NCBI GenBank assembly: GCA_019633425.1
Contig: WSUB01000085.1
Coordinates: 117,553 to 181,552, forward strand
Reading direction: 5' to 3'
DNA from: Tulasnella sp. 424
Taxonomy: Eukaryota; Basidiomycota; Agaricomycetes; Cantharellales; Tulasnellaceae
Length of the DNA: 64,000 nucleotides
Shown: piece after piece, positions 45,775-55,442 of the stretch
How the letters are laid out: each line of letters opens with the position of its first letter
Numbering within the stretch: position 1 is the stretch's first letter
The notes under the pieces: model-generated
What the model saw: only the letters and a program-made list of their open reading frames with translations
What the model was told of the DNA's origin: nothing
The model's database searches: none
Translations under genes and position numbers: made by a program

Positions 45775-48700
45775 TTATACGAAGTACATAACTCTGTCGA
45801 GCAAATGATCAGGTCAAGCAATTAGCGGCTCTCCGGTCAGAAGACTCACTGTCCGCTATTCGGGTGGACGGGTTGGAACGCGTGCCGGAAGGGTTCGAGT
45901 TCGTCGGCAGCCGAGGGTGAGGCTGTCTGCGGCTCCGAGTCAGATTCCGGAACAATGAAGGCACCGTCTGGGTCGTAGTGGTGTTTGGCTTTTGCAGTGA
46001 CCTGAATCTCGATTATCAGAAAGAGATGTCCGGAGCGTTCATAAACGATGTGGCAAAGTTCAGCTCACAATGTTGGCGTAGAGTAATGGCGGTACAATCG
46101 ATATTGAGCATGTGGACCTTGCGCTGATGTGGCAAAGGGCAAATGAAATGGTCTGGAGGCTGCGTGATCGGCCATCAGGCTCCTTTGTCTAGCGACGAGG
46201 GGGAAAACTTAACATACTCATCCGGCATAAAATTGTTCTGGTCGACAAGAACGCTGTAGTGAGCACTATAAACACGGCATTTGCGTTATGGATAACTGAG
46301 CCACGCGTGGTTAAACACGTACGATCGGCTGGTACCCTGTGAACTGCAGTGGCACACCTTTCAGTGAGGGATTCTAACCAGTGCTGTGGGCGACTTGCCT
46401 TGCGTGGCTTTGCAAATAAAAGTCATACTCGACTAGGAGGAAGTTAGCATTAGCGATCGTGGAGAAGGGGCATCGGCGTGACCATGTACCTGGACTGGTT
46501 ATTCCGCGATCGACAACAAGCCCAGCGGGGACATTTCCACTCTTATCGGATTTACCTCCCGGAGAAGGGAAGAAACTAAAACCTGACAATTAATCAAGGG
46601 GACCCATGGATGTATCCAATTTGCATGTACCGGAGGTGATGGTCCTGAGTAGTGGTGATTTGGAGAAGGAACATCAAGTACAAATTCCTTAGCGTATATA
46701 GAGAAGCTCACTTTGCTGACGACAACGAGTGTCAGTTTTGGTCTTGGTATGCCAATTCTATCGCACGCCTCTAAGAAACCCGAAGAATCAAGCCCCAAAG
46801 CAGGAATCGAAGAAACTCATGGACTGACTGAGAATTTGCACAACTTCAAAGTTCTTGCACTCCTGAAACAGACCTACAGTCAAAGATATTGATAAGAGAT
46901 GATAATTAGAGCATATGAGCACGAGTAACCTTCTGGTAGCCTTCCGCGATAGAGCAAAATCCGTTGTGGGGCTAGATTTGCGCGTCGTTCGACTTCCTTT
47001 CCGTACTGCATGTATTTTTTGATAACGTGCTAGAAATTACAGAGGGAACAAATTTTCTGTAATGCTTCACCAAAAGAAAAAAATCCAATCACCACTCACG
47101 GCAATCATATCCGCAAGATCGTCGATCATCTCCCTTCGGCAGGGTTGCGCTCTACTGATAGCAACGTATTTGCTGGCATCCGAGTCCACACTTCCGACAA
47201 CCGCGGAATACGATGGTCTCGTCTTGCTTCTCAGTCCCTGGTACTCGACTTCGGCGCCAATAACGATTGTGGGGATGGCGGCGAGGAAACGAACGGTGCG
47301 CGGTTGTGGAATGACGTTGATTCCGCCAAGTTTGGCATTGATCCTGTCCGAGAGGAGAATTACTTCGGTTTGAGGATGTGAGGGCTCAAATTTTCAATCG
47401 GCTGGACGTACTTTAAGCAAACATTGGCAAAATATTGCTCGTTGCCCTTGCCGCATTTGGCAGCCTGTATACGATGAACAAAATCCAACTAAATCACACT
47501 TCATGGGTTGACGAGGGCGCGTTTGCTTACCCTAAGACATTGGGTTGCGACACCTATCTTGATATCTCCGGCGCTAGCGTAGCCATCAGGACGACGGAAT
47601 GAAGGCCTCCCTTTTCAAACACGTACTTCTTGATACGGATATAGATGTCCTCTCCCAGATCCGGTAGCACGACTATAATAAGGTTCGGTAGGGTCCCTTT
47701 GACCAATTTGTGCAGCATACCGACTTCTTTGATATGCTAGAGAATAATGGATCGACCGACATCGTCAAGGGACCAATGCGCGGATATAGTAAAACGTCCG
47801 GATGTCACTGCTCACGTTCCAATAAGCAGTACCTGTGGCATCCTTTCGAAGGACCGGTGGATCCGGTGGCATCCCCTGGATCCCAAGCATTTGAGTGACG
47901 TTAAAGAGGCTCACTTTGAGATGAGCCTCTTGTGCGGGTCCGAAGCGTCGATCATAATTGATGACGGCACATCCTGAAATCTTTGCTGTTTTATAGAGCA
48001 CTTTGTTCTTCATATTCCACCGACCATTAAAGGGTTGAAGCGTCACATACTGCCCATATATGAGGGTGGGTGCCGGCAATATGCGACCGTTAATGCTGAT
48101 GGGATTTGGGTCCACAATAATACCAAGGTCTTGAAGATAAGTGCTGTTGCCATATCCAAGTACCTAATCATCGATGCATCAGCACCCGAGGATGTCACTA
48201 ATCGATTGGCAAACCTGTAAGCCGTTCCGAATGCTCTGAAGGCGAACGTCCGGTCTTAACGTATTGAATTTGACCATATGTTGGGTTTGGTCTGGTGCCA
48301 ATGTCTTACGATAGAATTGACCTGGAGCGACCTCGCAACATTCCAGCGGAGCCCAGGACGTCTTAGAGAGCTTTTGAATTGAGTTAGCAAGAGATCAAAT
48401 GAAAAATAGCCTGTTGACTTCGAAATAGCTTACTTGCACGCAAACGAGGGTGGGGTAGCGTAGCCTGTATCCAGTTTCTTGGCGGATGTATGCCTCCCGC
48501 TAGCTTTCAGGACACGACGCGATTTGACAAAGAACAAAGTGCTTACCTGTAAGGACGTCGTGACGCCACCTGACTCGACACTAAATGCGTCCGCCCCGTT
48601 CTCGCTGATATCCTTGATGGTCCAAGTGTGTTGTCCGTAAGCAGGCGTTCTCCGAACGTGTAGATTGCGCATAAACTTCAAGAGATCTCGCCTTGCTCGT

Positions 48701-50078
48701 GGATTCACATGGTGTCCGCTGAGGAAAGGCACGGGATCTGCATCGGGACTTTGCCCTAAATACTCCATGCAAAGCTTGATCAATGAGCCAGACTTGTAAA
48801 ACGCTGCCGAGGCGATGTCGATGTTGACTACCATATTTCCAATTATCGGTCGAACGAGTCTGCAGGGTGGCGTGAACATGGAGAACCAAGTAGGTCTGGG
48901 TGGTGAAGGAAGACTCCGCATACTGGAAATAACTACGCCACAGTTCTACGCCTCGCCCTATATCTCTATAGTCTGTACGCGTGAAGAACGACCGGCCGTT
49001 AAATAAATGGTCTCTGTCGATATCCCTTCATGAGCAATGTGGTAGCTCATTACAAAGGAAGATTACCCGTACTGCATGGGTCGCATTTGTACAGCGACGT
49101 TGCATGCGTTGACCGTCATGAGGCTACTCTCTTCATGAGAAGCCTTCTTTCCCTCAATATAGCGCACAGCAGACCTAGAAGAAGCGGGGCAGGATCAGAT
49201 AAAGGAAAAGAAACTAATTACGGGAAACGTACAAGGGATTTATTATCGCTACCCATTTGATGCGAACCTGCCAGCGAGCTGGTCGAATCGGGTCGTTTAC
49301 CCGAAACTATAGTCGAATTTAGCTGTTTGATGCAGCAGCAGACCTAACGAAACGAAAATGAAATGTACCTGGGCTTCGTCTCCGATTGGATACCTGACGG
49401 GAGAGTAAAGATTTTTGCGACCATCGAAACACCCATGCTCCGTGAAGATATTGGGATTTTGTTCCTGCATTTTATGTACGATCATCATGTTCTCCTTCTT
49501 TGAGAACACCTTGTCTTCAGGAAGGATGCCTTAAAATGGAGATGTTACCTTCACTGCGATAACATTTGGAGGTTGTCGTGAAAGATACGTACTGACTAGT
49601 GGGAAGACGAAAACGAATCGTCGGAGACTTTAAGGTTATAAATCCTGATCCAAAGCAAACACTCACCATCGTAATGGTGAATCATGCTACTCGGGATGTC
49701 CATTTTGAAGCAATTAACAATAACCTCTACAGGAGCACCAAAGGTTCCATATCCTGGCCGATTTGTTCCTAGATCGTTCAAGTTAGGTAAATTATGAGAC
49801 AGCAGTGAGTCACGAGGTGCAAGGGCCAAACAGGAGATAGGGATCAAACCTGGGGTAATGATTGGGGTCGCGGCAACCGTGAGGGGTTCTCCTGATCCTC
49901 GAGCCACCTCTCCTCCACTAGTAATCGCCCGATTCGCCGACCAAACCGATGCCGGTGGTGGATTGACTGGAGGAGCACTCTGTCTGGTGGTACCTGCCGC
50001 CTCTCCACGACCACGCCCAAGTCCTTGTCCTTGTCCTCGTCCTCGACCTTTTCGTCCTCCCCGCCCTCGGGTAGCCAT
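45775..50078 (-). CDS. Argonaute protein 3, slicer aspartates lost
   Basis: Full-length Argonaute with RG-rich start (MATRGRGGRKGRGRGQG), ArgoN ([22 protein letters not shown]), PAZ, MID (GIQGMPPDPPVLRKDATG) and PIWI. The first catalytic Asp is Glu, in GAEVEYQG (codon 47250-47252), and the HP after it is gone. The second is Gly, in LYRGRLPEG (codon 46943-46945). The Glu of the tetrad is kept (RREMIDDL). The fourth position is Asn (LYAN). It should bind guide RNA but not cut. The final exon was found after a 56-nt intron (45849-45794) and reads VMYFV then stop (45775-45777). Without splicing, translation stops at once (CAG TGA). It is divergent from the coiled-coil gene at 52159. Confidence 0.9.
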
Positions 50079-51060
50079 GAAGTTGTTGCCTTTGTTTAAG
50101 CTTTTGGGAGGGGAGTATAATGGAAAGATAGTAATGTTGTGGCCGCTGATGGCGCTGAGCTAGAGAAGGAGATGAATAGAATGTGGGGTTCGTTGACGAC
50201 AAAGACTGTGCGGATGCTGTATGCAGATCAAAGGCTGACTAATGCGATCCAAAGTGGACGCAGAGGGTGTTGTGCTCTCAGGTCGGTCTATCTAGCGAGC
50301 ACGTGGAAGCCGACGGAAGGCTGGTGATTACACAACATAGCTCCCAGCATCGCTAAAAATGGAAATTTTACGGCGCTCCAGCGATTGTTGAGCGGAAACC
50401 ATGGAACTGGGGTGATTAAATAAGGAAGACCACTGGTCGGTACAGAAAGTATTCTACCTGAGTACAGACGAGAGTTCGGTGTCGCGGCGTGCTGCAAGTA
50501 GTTTGGAGAGAGAATGCTCGTCAATTGGGATGAAACTATGTGGAAATCCTTCGCAATATCCGAGCGAAGAGGGTCCCCCGCCAACGCTAGGACCGCCAAG
50601 GTGCTGTCATCATTAAAAATGGGGCAAACTTGTGACCTTGTATGGGAAAGAAAGAAAAATACCCTTCAAGGAAGTTCGGAGCCTATTAGATATTTTTGCG
50701 CACGTCCCTTTTATAAGCACGTAACCTTCATCAGTGTGATAATGGCATAGTAAAGCCCAGATCCTATTTCACGTGAATGTATGTATTAACTTAGCACGTT
50801 AAAAACATTATTGGCTAATGGTGCCGAGGGCCGCAAGCGAGTTGAGCATGCACGCCACACCCGACAGATGCGTTGTCGCTCTCAATGAATATCGGTGGCG
50901 AGGGTATATAACGGTGTCAGGGAGAGACTCTATCGGATCGGAGGGGGACGAGCGCGTCACTCTGTTGGCAGGAGTTGGGCAGCGGTTTCTCCTAGGAGAA
51001 ACGGTTTGAAAATAGAATCGCCCGGTAATACAATCTTGAGTTTACAAGTCCGCCAACTCT
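50079..51060. other. 5' flank of Argonaute gene 3
   Basis: A TTATAC motif at about 50112-50117 on the - strand lies some 35-40 nt before the ATG. Beyond this no gene or repeat is recognised up to the Argonaute relic at 51.1 kb. Confidence 0.4.
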
Positions 51061-51094
51061 GCCTATTACGAAATAAGCACTACGGACGTTGTAG

Positions 51095-51290
51095 CTCCAT
51101 TTGCCTCGACGGCAGATTGTTTGCTTCTTCCTCGCTGATGATCAACTTGGGCTTCGTGTCGTTACGACATTGAGATTGCGCAGAAATTTTGCGAGGTCCC
51201 TCTACTGCGTGTGTTAAGATCGTTTGTACTCAGAGGCGAGCAGGGTCTACCTTCAGGTATTCCAGACAGAGCTTGGTCGTGGCAACGGTC
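51095..51290 (-). pseudogene. Degenerate Argonaute linker/PAZ fragment
   Basis: On the - strand this reads TTKLCLEYLKVDPAR and then RDLAKFLRNLNV, which matches LIKLCLEYLGKSPEA and RRDLTRFLRYLKV of the PAZ-proximal exon of Argonaute 4. Frames are broken and the neighbouring exons are absent. It is the remnant of an older Argonaute copy. Confidence 0.6.
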
Positions 51291-51770
51291 GACTCGAGCA
51301 TGGGTCAGATTATAACGAACAGAGCCTCTTTCAAGATTAACGCCACCAGGCTATAGAGCAAGTGATGTCCGGATGTCGTGTTGATTCTCGCGATCGGGCC
51401 CCCGGAGTAGTGAGTGATGTCGGTTAAGACCTTGTTAGTCGGCTAGACCGATGTTGCAATGTTTGGAGAACGCGAGAGCGGCCGGTCATTGGAGGAAACC
51501 GAGTGGATTCGGGAAAGAAGTGTCGACGATAATTGCAGGCGAAACTTCTGTGGTCGATTCTGCGTTAAGGTTTGGGACGGTTGGTCTGCGGAAACGGGGA
51601 GACATTGTGCCTCCGTTGTTGTTTATATAGGCACCCTTCTTGACCCAATCCCCAGCCCCACATCACCCACTCGCCTCGCGCACCCTCTAGTCAGTACGTC
51701 CCCAAGCCTTTGTTCGCACACTTTATCTTGTGGCGTGGTTGAGAAAGGTTAATCGAGGAATTTTCAAACA

Positions 51771-51923
51771 ATGGGCTCGCCTCGTATCTCGTCCTCTCTT
51801 CGAGCGTTTGGCACTTTGCGAGGGAGACGTTACTTAGGGCTCTCGGGTGATGATCTCACGTTATCATTTGTTGCGGCGTCTTTCGACGACGACGCGCCTC
51901 GGCGCTCTCTGTCAATTGAATAG
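51771..51923 (+). CDS. Small open frame upstream of coiled-coil copy 2 (50 codons)
   Basis: The ATG follows AATTTTCAAACA, as in the left copy. The product begins MGSPRISSSLRAFGTLRGRR and ends DDDAPRRSLSIE. It equals the 55-codon frame at 18049-17882 apart from cancelling indels. In copy 3 (about 60630-60800) the frame is broken. It lies upstream of the TATA box of the coiled-coil gene (about 51997-52005). The function is unknown. Confidence 0.3.
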   Translation: MGSPRISSSLRAFGTLRGRRYLGLSGDDLTLSFVAASFDDDAPRRSLSIE

Positions 51924-51996
51924 CAGACTAATGATCGGCAGTGGACGACGTACGCCCAGACCCGAGTACCATAACGGTCGTTTTCTAAACGCCTCG

Positions 51997-52005
51997 TATA
52001 TATAA
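51997..52005 (+). promoter_or_regulatory. TATA box of coiled-coil gene copy 2
   Basis: TATATATAA lies about 155 nt before the ATG at 52159. The same box with the same surroundings occurs before copy 3 (60891-60898) and, inverted, before copy 1 (about 17801-17808). Confidence 0.6.
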
Positions 52006-52158
52006 AGCTGCTCTGCACGTCGTCTTCCCCCCAACCTTTGACGTTCCAGCACCGAGCACTCTCGCCCTCGCCCTCGTCATCTTGCCTCCACACTTCCTGC
52101 CCTCGCTCCCACTCCGAACCTGTCTTTATCTTGAATTACGAGCTCCTCATCGATCGCT

Positions 52159-53466
52159 ATGTTTTTCCACGGGATCCCAAGCTTCTCCGCCAAAAAGGCC
52201 TCTGCTCGTACCTCCTCGCGAGCACGAGCGCAACCCGAACCCACTAAGCCCGCTCAACCGGCTCCAACTCCTTTTAAAAAGCCCTCAAGGCTTCAAAGCG
52301 TTCTTCGAGCGCTTCGCTTGTCTCTTTCGGGTCCAAAGGTGATTTCGGTACCATGCCTAGTCGTTTGAACCGTTTTAGGTGACGTTGCCGATGCTCTCGA
52401 GCCAGGTTGGAGAACACCGTCACCAACCCCAAGTCGTTCATATCTCTCCCGTGTCTCCCCAGGTCTGTAGCGACGCAGTATGAGCTCCCCTGACTGTCTT
52501 CGACTCACTAACCGCCTTCTCCTCGTCGTTTAGCGTCCTTCCCCTGCAATGCTCCAAACCACCTCTCGCTCCGTCTCTGCCGAGCCCGAGCCCAGCTCGA
52601 CACCGTCCTCCTTTCCCCACTCCACATTCTCGGCCGCCGGCGCTCCTCAGCTCACCCCACCACCGTCGGCCTCGATTACACCTGCCACCACCTTCTCAAA
52701 TCCTCCAGCCGCTTCCGGGTCCAACTCTGCTGTCCTGACCGCTGACCCCGGGGCGGCTTCCAAAAGGATTGCGGACCTCACATCCACCGTCCATCAGCTC
52801 AACCAAGATAATGTCCGTCAAATCAGCTCAACCAACGAGCTTCTCAACAACAAGCTTTTCGGCCAAATGATTGCTTTAGTCGAAGAGCGTGACGGTGACA
52901 AAGCGGCGCGGAAGGCTGCTGAAGATCGATTGGCGGAGGTGGTCGCCAGTCGCGCGAAGGCGGAGGAGGTCCTTCTCAAGGAACGCGAGGAGCGTCGGAA
53001 AGCAAAGAGCGCGTGGAGCCGAGCCTACTACGCTCTAGAGAAGGAGAACACCGACCTGCAAGGCGTTCTGCTCGACATGCAAGCCAAGACCGACTTCCTC
53101 CAGGTCGAAGCACTCCAAGAGGCACTCGTACGACTCGGAATCGTGGACCCTGACGACCAGCAGTACCCACTGGCGTACCCCGTGTACGGGGACTGCGTGG
53201 GTCCGTTCTTGAAGGCAGTCTGCACGGCGGTTGGACAAGGGCCTCAGACTAACTCGAATGGAGGACCCGAGCATGAGCTGGCAACGGCAGCTCATCGGAC
53301 TTCTGAAGCGCACAGCGTTGAAAATGGTTGTTTGGAGCTGGTCTCCGACAAACGCACCGGGGCACGCTCGAGTCCTCCAGCGCCTGCCGAGTGGCTCAAG
53401 AGCGGATCAACCCGCACTCGTAGGTTTGTGCCACTTCCTCTGATGCATCGTCGTCACGACACCTAA
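52159..53466 (+). CDS. Coiled-coil family copy 2, intact, function unknown
   Basis: Three exons: 52159-52338, 52379-52462 and 52534-53466, giving about 398 residues. Exon 1 is basic and Pro/Ala-rich (MFFHGIPSFSAKKASARTSS to LRALRLSLSGPK). Exon 2 gives 28 residues (VTLPMLSSQVGEHRHQPQ). Exon 3 has a Ser/Pro/Thr-rich stretch, then a long charged coiled coil (KRIADLTSTVHQLNQ, ALVEERDGDKAARKAAEDRL, AKAEEVLLKEREERRKAKSA), then a conserved patch YPVYGDCVGPFLKAVC and a basic C-terminus (STRTRRFVPLPL). The exon 2 frame is conserved in all three copies, which supports the 40-nt first intron. It is divergent from Argonaute 3, with 2.1 kb between the starts. No known family is recognised; a structural or adaptor role is a guess from the coiled coil. 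Confidence 0.72.
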
Positions 53467-54168
53467 CTGCGAACTATTTCTGCTCTCTCTCTAGACTTGC
53501 TTAACCTATTCACCTCGCTTATATACCTCAACCGACTCGTTTGTATTTCCTCTTTTCTTGGTTCTCTCCTTTCGGTCACCTGTTTGGTTTTCCTGTTCAG
53601 TACCCCTCCCTAGAGTTGTTTCGTCGTGTTGTCTCCCATTATCGACTCTTCTGAACTGTTTTCTTGACCTGGTTTTGTTTCCTCTCGGGTAACCCCAAGC
53701 TTGTCTCTTGCTCCTCTTCTGTATCCTGTCCATTCTCATCCGTTCCTTATTCACCCCTTCTATCTATTTTTCTAGCGATTGGGTGCGTTTCTTGTTTCGA
53801 ATATTATTTCTTTCCTTTGTTGCCCTCAATCGAAAGGTCAACTTGCGAGGCTTGAGTTCAAGTCTTGGATCTAGGAGGAAACGCCTGAGCTTCGGTTTTC
53901 GACGGTTGTTTCCCACTAACCTGAGTGGCTTGAAGGTAACGAAGCGGTGCTCGATTTGGTGGCACCCTATCAGAAAGATATCACGTATCTGTCCCGACTG
54001 AGAATCTGAACAAGTCAAGGTAATGACTCCTCTAAGGTATCGATTTGCAGTTATAATTGTACTAAATACTGTGAAATTTCACAATATAACGATTCAGTTC
54101 TTTCAACGGTACATCAGAACAAAAACGCCAAAGTCTACTAAGCGTCCCGCCTGGGAGACGGTGCCCTC
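53467..54168 (+). other. 3' flank of coiled-coil copy 2, conserved in copy 3
   Basis: Pyrimidine-rich 3' region, similar to 62339-62939 and, as far as about 15905, inverted in the left copy. No gene is seen. It ends exactly where a piece of Argonaute exon begins. Confidence 0.55.
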
Positions 54169-54222
54169 TTGATGCGAACGACCCAAGGACTTGGTCGATT
54201 AGGCTCGTTTACTTCGAGCCAA
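54169..54222 (-). pseudogene. Argonaute N-domain exon piece fused to the coiled-coil 3' flank
   Basis: On the - strand it reads LEVNEPNRPSPWVVRIK, equal to the Argonaute exon after the DGRKNLYSP exon (FRVNDPIRPARWQVRIK in gene 3). Right after the RIK codons the sequence turns into RAPSPRRDA and stop, which is flank of the coiled-coil unit. The same fusion point is present at 62940. Confidence 0.75.
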
Positions 54223-55442
54223 GACCAATATAACGGCAGTCCCCGATATTCTTGAATATGCATTATATATAGTTGTCTGGCTATGATCACTTGTGTTGTA
54301 GTCTCCATTGCCACCATGATCGACAACAACGTCACCCTGGCTGATGATGGCATGGCCAATGAGCCTATTTAATCTATGGAATCGACGCTCAATGGCTGAT
54401 ATCTAACTCATGTGAATAATAGCACCCCTCCCTCTTTGTCGTTCTTAATGGCCGTTGGATATGGCGAGGCACGATATGAGTCCTCCCGTTATCACGAGCC
54501 GCATTACCTAGAGTAGGCTGACTTTAGGTCACGCTTGAAACCACACTGTCAGAGGCCACTCACAAGCAAGTTCGAGAATTCTGCCGCAAGGTACTGTATT
54601 CCAAGACTGCAGCGAGGTGCACAGGAGCACCAGACCCAATACGTTGAGCGTAGTTGCCCTTCTTCAAGAGACGGTGGATACGACCAACACTGAACGCGAC
54701 CACGTTGGTCCAGACTTCGGCCGATCTGATTAATACCTGGCGGCTACGTCGGGTTGGCGTTGTGTGAACGGTTGAGCATAAGGAACGACGCTGAGACCCG
54801 CCGAAAACTCCCCGGGCCCCGACGTGTCGCGCAAGACCTCAGTTACTCAGCATCCGAGCTTTCACCTGGAAGAGGGTGCGTCATGGCTGGGAACTGTAAC
54901 GTGCCTGGCGCTTTAGACGCCCGGCCATGAACGAACAAGAGACTGGTACATGGTTAAGCCTCAAATCAATACGACTATGATTTGGGATTCAAGCGTACTT
55001 CTTCTCAACGAGCGGAGGGGTTTCACAGCTAAATACACTTAATAGCGAAACAACAAGCTCCTCGTCTATTCGCATAGTTGTCTGATGCAAAGAAAGTCGA
55101 TGAAAGATCGAAAAATAAGGAACAAACAGGGACCAAGAACCCCAGGAAAGCCTCAAACGAGTGGCGGCTAAATAGGACAAGCGGTGCAGAAACGGTCTAG
55201 TAACAAAGTCTTCGGCGGGTGGCCCAGCGCCAGAGCAGGTGACCGCCGGATACACCGGGGTCGGTTGGTAGCTGGCTCGTTTGAATAGCAGGTGAGGAAC
55301 AAATGCAGAACTATCTACGACAAACTGCGGGAATATACTGTATAGTACCGGCGGCATACCGCTTTCATTCACTTCGTGAGAAATAATAGCGAAGTGTTAT
55401 AGCAATAAGTGGCGATAGGGAAGACATTGAGGAAGAGACGGT
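54223..55442. other. Region between coiled-coil copy 2 and Argonaute 4, no gene recognised
   Basis: No domain or splice pattern stands out on either strand. The stretch next to 55442 is the 3' flank of Argonaute 4 and resembles 15630-15705 in the left block, inverted. The rest has no match that I can see in the window. Confidence 0.4.
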
